Source: Burkholderia contaminans (GTDB lineage: Bacteria; Pseudomonadota; Gammaproteobacteria; Burkholderiales; Burkholderiaceae). Taken from it: DNA of 64,000 nucleotides. Where the stretch lies: contig NZ_CP090641.1 of assembly GCF_029633825.1 (NCBI RefSeq), forward strand, positions 2,666,001 through 2,730,000, given 5' to 3'. Position 1 is the stretch's first letter. Each line of letters opens with the position of its first letter. The notes below the pieces were generated by a model that saw only the letters and a list, made by a program, of their open reading frames with translations, ran no database searches and was not told the DNA's origin. Positions 1-9,521 of the stretch are shown here, in pieces. The position numbers and the translations under genes are program-made.

Positions 1-92
1 ACGACCGCTTGCGCGGCGTGTTCTGGCAAAACCCCGAGTCGTGGCAATTGCCGGTCGCTCAGGCAAACGTTTGGGAGGGCGAGGGCGCGTCG

Positions 93-599
93 ATGAGCGC
101 GAGGCCGGTCGACGAAGTCGTCGATCCGTCGGCCGCGTCGTTCGCGGTGCCGGGTGCGCCGTCGACGGAGCTGCGCCATGCGCATGCGTCGTCGGCGAGC
201 TTCGCCGCGGCCGAACCGCAAGTCGACAACTATCGCGGCTATACGATCTGCGGCATCGCGCAGCCCGTGCAGAACCTGATGTATCGCGCGTGGGCCGAGA
301 TTACGCAGGACGACCGACGCGTCGAACGCTCGGGCCTGATCGGTCCGCGCTTCACCGATGCCGAGGAAGCCGAGCAGTTCGCGCTCGACTGGGCGCGCCA
401 GTGGATCGATCGCCATGGCGCGAGCGACGAACCGGCGCGCGAGCCGCAAGGCGAGGTGCTGGCCGGCTTGTCCGCGCTTGCGCGTACCGAGTCGGACATC
501 CACCGCTTCATCGCCGAGCGCCACGCGGGTGCGCTGTCCGAAAGCCGCAACGATCCGGTGCAACCGGAGCGCCGCGAGTACGTGTATCGCGTCGGCTGA
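93..599 (+). CDS. conserved hypothetical protein next to bceA
   Basis: I do not recognise a named family. The 168-residue reading from ATG 93 is hydrophilic, has no signal peptide or membrane segment, and has a compact central block (YRGYTICGI, WAEITQDDRRVERSGLIGPRF, then an acidic EEAEQFALDWARQWID helix) that looks like a small folded domain. The same frame is open to the window's left edge, so the start could lie upstream. I chose ATG 93 because a purine-rich GGGAGGGCGAGGG stretch precedes it, although the spacing is not ideal. It is convergent with bceA. No role can be assigned from sequence. Confidence 0.6.
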   Translation: MSARPVDEVVDPSAASFAVPGAPSTELRHAHASSASFAAAEPQVDNYRGYTICGIAQPVQNLMYRAWAEITQDDRRVERSGLIGPRFTDAEEAEQFALDWARQWIDRHGASDEPAREPQGEVLAGLSALARTESDIHRFIAERHAGALSESRNDPVQPERREYVYRVG

Positions 600-720
600 T
601 CGCCGACCCGCCGAGACGCGCGGGCCGTCGTGTGCCACGACGCCCGCGCGGAAGTCCCGTCCTTTCATGCCTGCGTTGCCGGGGCGCCGCCGTCGAAGCG
701 GCGCCCCCCGTGCACGTGCG

Positions 721-2247
721 TTACTGCCGGCCGTAGGTATCGTCGAAGCGGACGATGTCGTCCTCGCCGAGATACGCGCCCGACTGCACTTCGATCAGCT
801 CGAGCGGCATCTTGCCCGGGTTCTCCAGGCGGTGCGACACGCCGAGCGGGATGTACGTCGATTCGTTTTCGGACAGCAGGAACGTTTCGTCGCCGCGCGT
901 GATGCGCGCGGTGCCGCAGACGACGATCCAGTGTTCGGCGCGATGGTGGTGCATCTGCAGCGACAGTTGCGCGCCGGGCTTCACGACGATGCGTTTCACC
1001 TGGAAGCGCTCGCCCATGTCGACCGAGTCGTAGTGGCCCCACGGGCGATGCACCTTGCGGTGATCGGTTGCTTCCGCGCCGCGTTGCGCCTTGATGCGCC
1101 CGACGATTTTCTTCACGTCCTGCACGCGCGACTTGTCCGCGACGAGCACGGCGTCCGGCGTTTCGACGACGACGAGGTTCTGCGTGCCCACGCAGGCGAC
1201 GAGCCGGCTTTCCGAATGCGCGAACGTCGATTCCGCGCCTTCGAACAGCACGTGGCCGCGGCCGACGTTTTCGGCCTCGTCCTTCGGCGAGATCTGCCAG
1301 ATCGCGTCCCACGAGCCGACGTCCGACCAGCCCGCGTCGAGCGGCACGACGACGCTCTCGCACAGTTGCGGCAGGCTCGCGAGCGGCTCCATCACCGCGT
1401 AGTCGATCGAGTTCGACGGCGACGCGGCGAACGCTTCGCGATCGATGCGGAAGAAATCGCCATCGGCCTTGCCCTGGGCGACGGCCTGTTCGCAGGCCGC
1501 GTAGATTGCCGGTTCGAGCTCGCGGATCGCCTTCAGCCAGACCGACGCGCGAACGATGAAGATGCCGCTGTTCCACCAGTATTCGCCCGATGCGACGTAC
1601 TGCTGAGCGAGTTCGAGATGCGGTTTCTCGACGAAGCGGTCGAGGCGGCGCACGTCGAGTTTGCCCGTGGCGGCGTCGCCGAGCGGCGCGCCGACACGGA
1701 TGTAGCCGAAGCCGGTTTCCGCGTGCTTCGGCACGATGCCCATCGTCGCGATCTTGCCTTGCATCGCGCAATGCACGCCGGCCGCGACGGCCGCGTGGAA
1801 GCGCGGCAGGTCGGCGACCGCATGGTCGGCCGGCATCACGGTCATCACCGCGTCGTTGCCGCCGGCGACCAGTCGAAACGCGGCGAGCGTCAGCGCGGGC
1901 GCGGTGTCGCGGCCGATCGGCTCGAGCATGATCGACGCCGATTTGCCGGTCAGGCGCAGCTGTTCGGCGGTGGTGAAGCGGTGATCCTCGCCGCATACGA
2001 TCAGCACGTCGTCGTTCAGCGGATGGTCGGCCGCGAGGCCGTCGAGGCGCAGCGCGGTCGACTGCAGCAGCGAATGTTCGCCGAGCAGGCCGATCAGCTG
2101 TTTCGGAAAACGTTCGCGGGACATCGGCCACAGGCGCGTGCCGGACCCGCCGGCGAGAATCACCGGTTGCACGGCGACACGCGTGCCGACGGCGGGCGCG
2201 GTGGAAGAAGAATGGCGCGTTTCGGCAGCCACGGCCGGAGCATTCAT
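721..2247 (-). CDS. bceA: BceA, bifunctional mannose-1-phosphate guanylyltransferase / mannose-6-phosphate isomerase
   Basis: It makes GDP-mannose for cepacian: the N-terminal nucleotidyltransferase joins mannose-1-P to GTP, and the C-terminal cupin interconverts fructose-6-P and mannose-6-P. The 508-residue protein shows the pyrophosphorylase signature GGSGTRLWP at residues 33-41 followed by FPKQ, and FVEKP farther on. A type II PMI cupin sits near the C-terminus with a metal-binding MHHHRAEHW around residue 432. Start ATG 2247 is preceded by GGAG nine bases upstream; the frame continues further upstream but lacks coding character there. The gene reads away from bceB-bceK across a shared AT-rich promoter region. 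The family call is firm; the bce name rests on the neighbours. Confidence 0.93.
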   Translation of the reverse strand: MNAPAVAAETRHSSSTAPAVGTRVAVQPVILAGGSGTRLWPMSRERFPKQLIGLLGEHSLLQSTALRLDGLAADHPLNDDVLIVCGEDHRFTTAEQLRLTGKSASIMLEPIGRDTAPALTLAAFRLVAGGNDAVMTVMPADHAVADLPRFHAAVAAGVHCAMQGKIATMGIVPKHAETGFGYIRVGAPLGDAATGKLDVRRLDRFVEKPHLELAQQYVASGEYWWNSGIFIVRASVWLKAIRELEPAIYAACEQAVAQGKADGDFFRIDREAFAASPSNSIDYAVMEPLASLPQLCESVVVPLDAGWSDVGSWDAIWQISPKDEAENVGRGHVLFEGAESTFAHSESRLVACVGTQNLVVVETPDAVLVADKSRVQDVKKIVGRIKAQRGAEATDHRKVHRPWGHYDSVDMGERFQVKRIVVKPGAQLSLQMHHHRAEHWIVVCGTARITRGDETFLLSENESTYIPLGVSHRLENPGKMPLELIEVQSGAYLGEDDIVRFDDTYGRQ

Positions 2248-2675
2248 GAGGACACTCTCCACGGTTGAAGTCAGTGCCTGTCGTTGTAGCATGAAGTAAA
2301 TCGACAATAAAACCGGATCCATTGCCGGATATTCGCCACGCATTCGTCGGGAAGAATTTTCCGCGCCAGCATCCGATGCAAATAAAAAAATAAAAAATAA
2401 ATCGGTAAATCGGCCTGTCTTGACCACCAGCAAAGGGTTAGCGGAAATCGTAAAGCTTCCGAAATATTCCCGATTCCTGTGAATTTCGGGAAAACATGCC
2501 GAATTAATTCAAAAACATCGCGGCAATAATTTCCGATTATTTTTCGAAATACTTGTACGCTTGAGGCGACAATTTCTTACCGCTTCAATAGCGTCATGCA
2601 ACGTTTGAATCGAATGCGCGGCACGGGTCGCGCAAGGAGCTGTTCGGCAAACGCCTGTTCAAAGAGGAAGCAGAC
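2248..2675. promoter_or_regulatory. AT-rich divergent control region of the bce cluster
   Basis: This 428-bp gap separates bceA (leftward) from bceB-bceK (rightward) and must hold both promoters. Bases about 2375-2585 are markedly AT-rich against very GC-rich flanks, with runs such as AATAAAAAAATAAAAAATAA. It contains a perfect inverted repeat, TTCCCGA at 2467-2473 and TCGGGAA at 2486-2492, separated by 12 bases. I see no good sigma-54 -24/-12 element (GG-N10-GC in the right context). Such AT-rich islands are typical targets of H-NS-like silencers, but that is inference. No open frame here has coding character. Confidence 0.7.
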
Positions 2676-4049
2676 ATGTTGAGCGTGCTGGCGAGAGTCA
2701 TCGATATCGCGATGGTCGTGACGGGGGCGCTGCTCGCCGCCGCGCTGCACGGTGGCAGCATCTGGCTCAACGACCTGCAGCGCACGATGATGCTGTTCGA
2801 TTGCCTGCTCGTCGTCGTGTGCTTTCCCGCGTTCGGCATTTACCAGTCGTGGCGCGGCAAGCGTCTCGTCGGGCTGGTGGGGCGGGTCGCATTCGCGTGG
2901 CTGGTGGTCGAGCTGGCGGGCATCCTGCTGAGCTTCAGCTTTCATCAGTCGGGCGAACTGTCGCGGCTGTGGCTGGGTTACTGGGCGCTCGTGACGATGG
3001 CGCTGCTCGCCGGCTCGAAGGCCTGCGTGCACGTCGTGCTGCGGCAACTGCGCCGCGGCGGCTACAACCTGAAGGCGGTCGCGATCGTCGGCGGGACGCC
3101 GGCGGCGCGGCGGCTGATCGCCCAGATGCGGGCGCGGCCGGAAGCCGGTTTCAACCCGGTGTGCGTGTACGACGAAAGCGAAGCGCCGGGCGAAGTCGCG
3201 CTCGACGACGTGCGCATCGAGCGGCAGTTCGAATCGCTGGTGTGGCTGGTGCGCAGCCGCGCGATCAGCGAGCTGTGGCTCACGCTGCCGATCACGGAAG
3301 AGCGCCGGATTCACCAGATCGTGACGGTGTTCCGCCACGACTTCGTGAATATCCGCTTCATCCCGGACGTGCGCACGCTGTCGTTCTTCAACCAGGAAGT
3401 GGTCGAGGTGCTCGGCGTGCCGGCGATCAACCTCGCGGCGTCGCCGATCACCGACGTGCGGATCCTGCCGAAGTTCGTGTTCGACCGGGCGTTCGCGCTG
3501 GTGGCGCTCACGGGTCTGGCGCCGGTGATGCTGGTGATCGCGTGCCTGATCAAGCTGACGTCGCGCGGGCCGGTGTTCTTCCGCCAGAAGCGCAAGGGCA
3601 TCGACGGGCACGAGTTCGAGATCTACAAGTTCCGCTCGATGAAGGTGCACGAGGAAGTGGCGGGGCAGGTCACGCAGGCGAAGAAGAACGATTCGCGCGT
3701 GACGCCGGTCGGCCGGTTCCTGCGCCGCACGAGCCTCGACGAGCTGCCGCAGTTCATCAACGTGCTGAAGGGCGAGATGTCGGTCGTCGGCCCGCGCCCG
3801 CATGCGCTCGCCCACGACGACATCTACAAGGATCTGGTCAAGGGCTACATGTTCCGCTACCGGATCAAGCCGGGCATCACCGGGTGGGCGCAGATCAACG
3901 GCTTTCGCGGCGAGACCGACCAGATCGAGAAGATGATGGGACGCGTGAAGCTCGATCTGTACTACATGCAGAACTGGTCGTTCTGGCTCGACATCAAGAT
4001 CGTCGTGCTGACGCTCTGGAAAGGCTTCACCGGCAGCAACGCGTACTGA
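2676..4049 (+). CDS. bceB: BceB, undecaprenyl-phosphate glucose-1-phosphate transferase
   Basis: This inner-membrane enzyme starts cepacian repeat-unit synthesis by moving glucose-1-P from UDP-glucose to undecaprenyl phosphate. The 457-residue protein has several hydrophobic segments in the first 120 residues, a Rossmann-like middle domain ([13 protein letters not shown]), one more membrane segment near residue 275, and the bacterial sugar transferase domain to the end. The domain's conserved pieces are all present: [33 protein letters not shown] and [10 protein letters not shown]. Start ATG 2676 has GAGGAAG just upstream. It is the first gene of the rightward bce run. From memory, the ET12 lineage of B. 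cenocepacia carries an 11-bp deletion in this gene; here the frame is intact. Confidence 0.93.
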   Translation: MLSVLARVIDIAMVVTGALLAAALHGGSIWLNDLQRTMMLFDCLLVVVCFPAFGIYQSWRGKRLVGLVGRVAFAWLVVELAGILLSFSFHQSGELSRLWLGYWALVTMALLAGSKACVHVVLRQLRRGGYNLKAVAIVGGTPAARRLIAQMRARPEAGFNPVCVYDESEAPGEVALDDVRIERQFESLVWLVRSRAISELWLTLPITEERRIHQIVTVFRHDFVNIRFIPDVRTLSFFNQEVVEVLGVPAINLAASPITDVRILPKFVFDRAFALVALTGLAPVMLVIACLIKLTSRGPVFFRQKRKGIDGHEFEIYKFRSMKVHEEVAGQVTQAKKNDSRVTPVGRFLRRTSLDELPQFINVLKGEMSVVGPRPHALAHDDIYKDLVKGYMFRYRIKPGITGWAQINGFRGETDQIEKMMGRVKLDLYYMQNWSFWLDIKIVVLTLWKGFTGSNAY

Positions 4050-4122
4050 GCACCGAGATCGCGCCACGCAGGCATTCCGGTTTTACGAATTTCGAATCAT
4101 TGGTCAAGAGGTCCGACACATC

Positions 4123-5535
4123 ATGAATCTGACTATCATCGGCAGCGGTTACGTAGGTCTTGTCACCGGCGCATGTCTCGCCGACATCGGGCACGACGTG
4201 TTCTGTCTCGACGTCGACCAGGCAAAGATCGACATCCTGAACAACGGCGGCGTGCCGATCCACGAGCCGGGCCTCAAGGAAGTGATCGCGCGCAACCGCT
4301 CGGCGGGCCGCCTGCGCTTCTCGACCGATATCGAGGCCGCGGTCGCGCACGGCGACGTGCAGTTCATCGCGGTCGGCACGCCGCCCGACGAGGACGGTTC
4401 GGCCGACCTGCAATACGTGCTGGCGGCAGCGCGCAACATCGGCCGCTACATGACGGGCTTCAAGGTGATCGTCGACAAGTCGACGGTGCCGGTCGGCACG
4501 GCCGAGCGCGTGCGCGCGGCGGTGGCGGAAGAGCTCGCGAAGCGCGGCGGCGACCAGATGTTCTCGGTCGTGTCGAATCCGGAATTCCTGAAGGAAGGCG
4601 CGGCGGTGGACGATTTCACGCGGCCGGACCGCATCGTGATCGGCTGCGACGACGACGTGCCGGGCGAGCGCGCCCGCGAGCTGATGAAGAAGCTCTACGC
4701 GCCGTTCAACCGCAACCACGAACGCACGCTGTACATGGACGTGCGCTCGGCCGAGTTCACGAAATACGCGGCGAACGCGATGCTCGCGACCCGCATCTCG
4801 TTCATGAACGAGCTGGCGAACCTCGCCGACCGCTTCGGCGCGGACATCGAGGCCGTGCGCCGCGGGATCGGCTCCGATCCGCGCATCGGCTATCACTTCC
4901 TGTACGCCGGCTGCGGTTATGGTGGCTCGTGTTTCCCGAAGGATGTCGAAGCGTTGATCCGCACGGCCGACGAGCACGGGCAGGCACTGCAGATCCTGAA
5001 GGCGGTGTCGTCGGTCAACGCCACGCAAAAGCGCGTGCTCGCCGAGAAGATCGTCGCGCGCTTCGGCGAGGACCTGAGCGGCCGCACGTTCGCCATCTGG
5101 GGCCTCGCGTTCAAGCCGAATACCGACGACATGCGCGAAGCACCGAGCCGCGAGCTGATCGCCGAGCTGCTGTCGCGCGGGGCGCGCATCGCCGCGTACG
5201 ACCCGGTCGCGCAGGAGGAAGCGCGCCGCGTGATCGCGCTCGATCTCGCCGATCACCCGAGCTGGCTCGAGCGCCTCTCCTTCGTCGACGACGAGGCGCA
5301 GGCCGCGCGCGATGCCGACGCGCTCGTGATCGTCACCGAATGGAAGATCTTCAAGAGCCCCGATTTCGTCGCGCTCGGCCGTCTGTGGAAGACGCCCGTG
5401 ATCTTCGACGGCCGCAACCTGTACGAGCCGGAGACGATGAGCGAGCAGGGCATCGAATACCACCCGATCGGCCGGCCGGGCTCGCGCCAGGCCGTCGCCG
5501 CCCGTGTGCCGGGCACCGCGCCCGCGAGCGCGTAA
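4123..5535 (+). CDS. bceC: BceC, UDP-glucose 6-dehydrogenase
   Basis: It oxidises UDP-glucose to UDP-glucuronate with two NAD+, supplying the acidic sugar of cepacian. The 470-residue protein begins with the NAD-binding GSGYVG at residues 7-12. It has the helical dimer core around [20 protein letters not shown], and the catalytic cysteine in GGSCFPKD at Cys270. The UDP-binding C-terminal domain ([16 protein letters not shown]) is complete. Start ATG 4123 lies 73 bases after bceB with a GAGG-containing leader. Length and motifs are normal for the family. Confidence 0.95.
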   Translation: MNLTIIGSGYVGLVTGACLADIGHDVFCLDVDQAKIDILNNGGVPIHEPGLKEVIARNRSAGRLRFSTDIEAAVAHGDVQFIAVGTPPDEDGSADLQYVLAAARNIGRYMTGFKVIVDKSTVPVGTAERVRAAVAEELAKRGGDQMFSVVSNPEFLKEGAAVDDFTRPDRIVIGCDDDVPGERARELMKKLYAPFNRNHERTLYMDVRSAEFTKYAANAMLATRISFMNELANLADRFGADIEAVRRGIGSDPRIGYHFLYAGCGYGGSCFPKDVEALIRTADEHGQALQILKAVSSVNATQKRVLAEKIVARFGEDLSGRTFAIWGLAFKPNTDDMREAPSRELIAELLSRGARIAAYDPVAQEEARRVIALDLADHPSWLERLSFVDDEAQAARDADALVIVTEWKIFKSPDFVALGRLWKTPVIFDGRNLYEPETMSEQGIEYHPIGRPGSRQAVAARVPGTAPASA

Positions 5536-5565
5536 CCCGATTCCCGTCACTCGTTACGAGGCGCC

Positions 5566-6009
5566 ATGTTCCGGAACATCCTGATCGTCTGCCACGCGAA
5601 CGTCTGCCGCAGCCCGGCAGCGGAACTGCTGTTCAAGTCGCACGCCGCGTCGCGCGGCGGCCCGCGCCCGACGTTCCACTCGGCGGGCGTGCATGCGAAC
5701 GACGGCGACGGCATCGATCCGGTGATGCGTCAGCTGCTCGCCGAGCGGGGCGTCGATGCGACGACCCACCGCTCGCGGCGGCTGTCGCGCCGGATCGTGC
5801 GCGACGCCGACCTGATTCTCGTCAGCGAGCGCGGACAGATTGCGGCCGTTGAATCGGTCGATCCGTTCGCGCGCGGCAAGGTCCACCTGCTCGGCAAGTG
5901 GGAAGGGGCCGAGATTGCCGATCCGCACGGCGGCCCCGAGGCCGATTACCGCGAGAGCTACTCACTGATCGAACGTCTGGTTCAAGGATGGCTACAGAAA
6001 CTATGCTGA
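5566..6009 (+). CDS. bceD: BceD, low-molecular-weight protein tyrosine phosphatase
   Basis: A cytoplasmic phosphatase expected to remove phosphate from tyrosines of the BY-kinase BceF, resetting the export machine. In 147 residues it carries the family's N-terminal P-loop C-x5-R (Cys9 to Arg15, in VCHANVCRS) and the late acid Asp119 in the DPHGG loop. These are the three residues used in catalysis. It sits between the UDP-glucose dehydrogenase and the lipoprotein gene, as in other Wzy-dependent capsule and exopolysaccharide clusters. Its end overlaps the likely start of bceE, suggesting coupled translation. Confidence 0.93.
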   Translation: MFRNILIVCHANVCRSPAAELLFKSHAASRGGPRPTFHSAGVHANDGDGIDPVMRQLLAERGVDATTHRSRRLSRRIVRDADLILVSERGQIAAVESVDPFARGKVHLLGKWEGAEIADPHGGPEADYRESYSLIERLVQGWLQKLC

Positions 6010-7181
6010 AACGCCCGATGCGCCCGGTGGCGCTTGCCGTCGCGCTGACGACTTTCCTGTCAGCCTGTGCAACCGCGCCCGGCAACTACCTCGACTCGTC
6101 GAACCTGAAGGACGAAGGCCGGCAGCAAGCGGCCGAAACCTATCCGGTTCATTACATCGACGCCAAAGTGGTGATGGACCAGCTGCAGAAGGCGCAGGTC
6201 GACCATCCGCTGCCGCCCGGACGTTACACCGATCCGTCGGAGTACGTGTACCGCGTCGGCCCGCAGGATATCCTCGGCGTCACCGTGTGGGACCACCCCG
6301 AGCTGACGACGCCGCAGGGCCAGTCGTTCTCGAGCGGCGGCAACACGACGCAGACGGTCGCGGGTGCGCTGCAGCAGCCGTATACGACCGCGCTGCCGGG
6401 CCAGGCCGATCCGTACGGCCAGACGGTCGCCGCCGACGGCACGATCTTCTTCCCGTTCGTCGGCCGCATCAAGGTGGCCGGCAAGACGGTCGCGCAGATC
6501 CGCGAGCAGATGGCCACCACGCTGTCGCGCTACGTGAAGAATCCGCAGCTCGACGTGCGCGTGCTCTCGTTCCGCAGCCAGAAGGTGCAGGTGACGGGCG
6601 AGGTGAAGCAGCCGGGCCCGCTCGCGGTGAGCGACGTGCCGCTGACGCTCGTCGACGCGATCTCGCGCTCGGGCGGCTCGACCAACGAGGCCGACCTGCA
6701 GCGCGTGCGCCTGACGCGTGACGGCAAGCTCTACACGCTCGACGCGAACGGCGTGCTCGATCGCGGCGAGGTGAAGCAGAACGTGATGCTGCAGCCGGGC
6801 GACATCATCAACGTGCCGGACCGCAGCGACAGCCGCGTGTTCATCATGGGCGAGGTCAAGACGCCGGTCACGGTGCCGATGCTCAAGGGCCGCCTGAGCA
6901 TCGCCGACGCGCTGACCGCGGGCGGCGGCATCCTCGACACCGATGCGAACCCGCGCAAGATCTACGTGATGCGCGGGATGCGCGACAACCCGACGAAGCC
7001 TGAAGTGTTCCGCCTCGACATGACGCAGCCGGATGCGCTGATGCTGTCGAGCCGCTTCCCGCTTCAACCGCTCGACGTCGTCTACGTCAGCACGGCCAGC
7101 TCGGTGCAGTTCAACCGTGTGCTGCAGCAGGTGCTGCCGACGATCCAGACGATCTTCTACATGCGGCAAATCACGCGCTGA
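6003..7181 (+). CDS. bceE: BceE, outer-membrane polysaccharide export lipoprotein (Wza family)
   Basis: It forms the outer-membrane channel through which cepacian leaves the cell. From ATG 6003 the protein has 392 residues, with a lipoprotein signal ending LSAC and lipidated Cys22. A Poly_export domain (YRVGPQDILGVTVW) is followed by two or three SLBB repeats, seen in VQVTGEVKQPGPLAV and VFIMGEVKTPVTVP. ATG 6003 overlaps the bceD stop and has AAGGATGG upstream. ATG 5988 would add five residues but has AAGG directly against the start, so I prefer 6003. A GC-rich hairpin follows before bceF. Confidence 0.9.
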   Translation: MLKRPMRPVALAVALTTFLSACATAPGNYLDSSNLKDEGRQQAAETYPVHYIDAKVVMDQLQKAQVDHPLPPGRYTDPSEYVYRVGPQDILGVTVWDHPELTTPQGQSFSSGGNTTQTVAGALQQPYTTALPGQADPYGQTVAADGTIFFPFVGRIKVAGKTVAQIREQMATTLSRYVKNPQLDVRVLSFRSQKVQVTGEVKQPGPLAVSDVPLTLVDAISRSGGSTNEADLQRVRLTRDGKLYTLDANGVLDRGEVKQNVMLQPGDIINVPDRSDSRVFIMGEVKTPVTVPMLKGRLSIADALTAGGGILDTDANPRKIYVMRGMRDNPTKPEVFRLDMTQPDALMLSSRFPLQPLDVVYVSTASSVQFNRVLQQVLPTIQTIFYMRQITR

Positions 7182-7186
7182 TAGCC

Positions 7187-7211
7187 CGCCGGGGCGGCGC
7201 CCGCCCCCCGG
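7187..7211 (+). other. GC-rich stem-loop between bceE and bceF
   Basis: GCCGGGG at 7187-7193 pairs perfectly with CCCCGGC at 7205-7211, with an 11-base G/C-rich loop that can pair further. No T-run follows, so it is not a normal terminator. It may slow transcription or protect mRNA ends at the bceF boundary. Confidence 0.4.
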
Positions 7212-7231
7212 CACCACTCAAGCGGGAACGA

Positions 7232-9457
7232 ATGGTGAACACGCAAGCGAAACACTCCTACGCGGATCTGTCCGCGAAAACCGAGGAAGAGGACGTCGTC
7301 CTCGGCCAGTTGCTCCAGGTGATCATGGACGACATCTGGCTGCTGCTCGGCATCGCGGTCACGGTCGTCGCGCTCGCCGGCCTCTACTGCTACATCGCGA
7401 AGCCGGTCTACCAGGCCGACGTGCACGTGCGGGTCGAGGGCAACGACAACACGTCGCAGGCGCTCACGCAGACGCAGACGGGCGCGATGATCAACAGCGG
7501 CCCGCAGCAGGCGCCGACCGACGCGGAAATCGAGATCATCAAGAGCCGCGGCGTGGTCGCGCCGGTGGTCGAGCAGTTCAAGCTGAATTTCTCGGTCGTG
7601 CCGAAGACGCTGCCGGTGATCGGCGGTGTCGCCGCGCGCATCGCGACGCCCGGTGTGCCGGCGAAGCCGTGGCTCGGCCTGAAGTCGTACGCATGGGGCG
7701 GTGAAGTGGCCGACGTCGATTCGATCAGCGTCGTGCCCGCGCTCGAGGGCAAGAAGCTGACGCTGACGGCCGGCCCGAACGGGACCTATTCGGTCGTCGA
7801 CCAGAACGGCATGCGGCTGCTGTCGGGCCAGGTCGGCGAAGCGGCGCAGGGCGGCGGCGTGACGCTGCTCGTGTCGAAGCTCGTCGCGCGCCCCGGTACG
7901 CAGTTCACGGTGGTCCGCTACAACGATCTCGATGCGATCAGCGGCTTCCAGACCGGCATCCAGGTGACCGAGCAGGGCAAGCAGACGGGCGTCGTGCAGA
8001 TCTCGCTCGAAGGCAAGGACCCGGACCAGACCGCCGCGATCGCGAACGCGCTCGCGCAGTCGTACCTGAACCAGCACGTGGTCGCGAAGCAGGCCGAAGC
8101 GACCAAGATGCTCGACTTCCTGAAGGGCGAGGAGCCGCGCCTGAAGGCCGACCTCGAACGCGCGGAAGCCGCGCTGACGCAGTACCAGCGCACGTCGGGC
8201 TCGATCAACGCGAGCGACGAGGCGAAGGTCTACCTCGAGGGCAGCGTGCAGTACGAGCAGCAGATCGCCGCGCAGCGCCTGCAGCTCGCGTCGCTCGCGC
8301 AGCGTTTCACCGATTCGCATCCGATGGTGATCGCCGCGAAGCAGCAGCTCGCGGAGCTGCAGGGCGAGAAGGACAAGTTCAGCAACCGCTTCCGCAGCCT
8401 GCCGGCCACCGAAGTGAAGGCCGTCCAGCTGCAGCGTGACGCGAAGGTCGCCGAGGACATCTACGTGCTGCTGCTGAACCGCGTGCAGGAGCTGTCGGTG
8501 CAGAAGGCCGGCACGGGCGGCAACATCCACCTCGTCGATTCGGCGCTGCGTCCGGGCGATCCGGTCAAGCCGAAGAAGGTGCTGATCCTGTCGGCCGCCG
8601 TGTTCCTCGGGCTGATTCTCGGCACGGGCATCGTGTTCCTGCGCCGCAACATGTTCCAGGGCATCGAGGATCCCGACCGCATCGAGCGCGCGTTCAACCT
8701 GCCGCTGTACGGGCTGGTGCCGCAAAGCGCCGAGCAGGTGAAGCTCGACGCGCAGGCCGAGAAGAGCGGCAGCCGTACCCGTCCGATCCTCGCGAGCCTG
8801 CGTCCGAAGGATCTCAGCGTCGAGAGCCTGCGCAGCCTGCGCACCGCGATGCAGTTCGCGATGATGGATGCGAAGAACCGTGTGATCGTGCTGACGGGCC
8901 CGACGCCGGGTATCGGCAAGAGCTTCCTGACGGTCAACCTCGCGGTGCTGCTCGCGCATTCGGGCAAGCGCGTGCTGCTGATCGACGCCGACATGCGCCG
9001 CGGCTTGCTCGACCGCTACTTCGGCCTCACGTCGCAGCCGGGCCTGTCCGAGCTGCTGAGCGACCAGTCGGCGCTCGAGGATGCCGTGCGCGAGACGCCG
9101 GTGCAGGGCCTGTCGTTCATTTCGGCCGGCACGCGCCCGCCGAACCCGTCGGAGCTGCTGATGTCGTCGCGCCTGCCGCAATACCTGGAGGGGCTCGGCA
9201 AGCGCTACGACGTCGTGCTGATCGATTCGCCGCCGGTGCTGGCGGTGACCGACGCGACCATCATCGGCCGCATGGCCGGCTCGACGTTCCTCGTGCTGCG
9301 CTCGGGCATGCATACCGAAGGCGAGATCGCCGACGCGATCAAGCGCCTGCGCACCGCCGGCGTCGACCTGGAAGGCGGGATCTTCAACGGCGTGCCGCCG
9401 AAGGCGCGCGGCTACGGCCGCGGCTATGCAGCCGTGCACGAATACCTGAGCGCCTGA
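7232..9457 (+). CDS. bceF: BceF, bacterial tyrosine kinase and chain-length regulator (Wzc type)
   Basis: An inner-membrane BY-kinase that with BceE spans the envelope and controls cepacian polymerisation and export through cyclic autophosphorylation. The 741-residue protein fuses a Wzz-type domain to the kinase. It has a first membrane segment near residues 30-50, a periplasmic domain with coiled-coil around residues 285-400, a second membrane segment near 450-470, then the P-loop kinase. Walker A is GPTPGIGKS at 556-564, Walker A' has Asp585 and Asp587, and Walker B has Asp665. The C-terminal tyrosine cluster is short: Tyr728, Tyr732 and Tyr738. GC-rich stem-loops lie on both sides of the gene. 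Confidence 0.94.
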   Translation: MVNTQAKHSYADLSAKTEEEDVVLGQLLQVIMDDIWLLLGIAVTVVALAGLYCYIAKPVYQADVHVRVEGNDNTSQALTQTQTGAMINSGPQQAPTDAEIEIIKSRGVVAPVVEQFKLNFSVVPKTLPVIGGVAARIATPGVPAKPWLGLKSYAWGGEVADVDSISVVPALEGKKLTLTAGPNGTYSVVDQNGMRLLSGQVGEAAQGGGVTLLVSKLVARPGTQFTVVRYNDLDAISGFQTGIQVTEQGKQTGVVQISLEGKDPDQTAAIANALAQSYLNQHVVAKQAEATKMLDFLKGEEPRLKADLERAEAALTQYQRTSGSINASDEAKVYLEGSVQYEQQIAAQRLQLASLAQRFTDSHPMVIAAKQQLAELQGEKDKFSNRFRSLPATEVKAVQLQRDAKVAEDIYVLLLNRVQELSVQKAGTGGNIHLVDSALRPGDPVKPKKVLILSAAVFLGLILGTGIVFLRRNMFQGIEDPDRIERAFNLPLYGLVPQSAEQVKLDAQAEKSGSRTRPILASLRPKDLSVESLRSLRTAMQFAMMDAKNRVIVLTGPTPGIGKSFLTVNLAVLLAHSGKRVLLIDADMRRGLLDRYFGLTSQPGLSELLSDQSALEDAVRETPVQGLSFISAGTRPPNPSELLMSSRLPQYLEGLGKRYDVVLIDSPPVLAVTDATIIGRMAGSTFLVLRSGMHTEGEIADAIKRLRTAGVDLEGGIFNGVPPKARGYGRGYAAVHEYLSA

Positions 9458-9473
9458 TCCGCATCGCACGTAA

Positions 9474-9503
9474 CCGGGCGGGCAGCATGTGTTGCCCGCC
9501 CGG
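9474..9503 (+). other. stem-loop between bceF and bceG
   Basis: CCGGGCGGGCA at 9474-9484 is the exact reverse complement of TGCCCGCCCGG at 9493-9503, with an 8-base loop. The 11-bp stem lies in the 64-bp gap between bceF and bceG. No T-run follows, so it may be an attenuator, a partial terminator or an RNA-processing or stability element; the sequence does not decide. Confidence 0.6.
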
Positions 9504-9521
9504 CCGACAGGAGAATCAACG

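Noticed and set aside
665..2131. A 488-codon open frame inside bceA on the same strand
   Set aside because: It is very arginine-rich and overlaps bceA entirely in another phase; long shadow frames are expected at this GC content.
2261..2310. Possible sigma-54 promoter (AGGCAC on the minus strand) upstream of bceA
   Set aside because: The -24-like GG is present but no GC follows at the required ten-base spacing.
4027..5550. A 507-codon frame opposite bceC
   Set aside because: Composition is Arg/His/Ala-rich with no motif, and bceC in the same DNA has full catalytic motifs.
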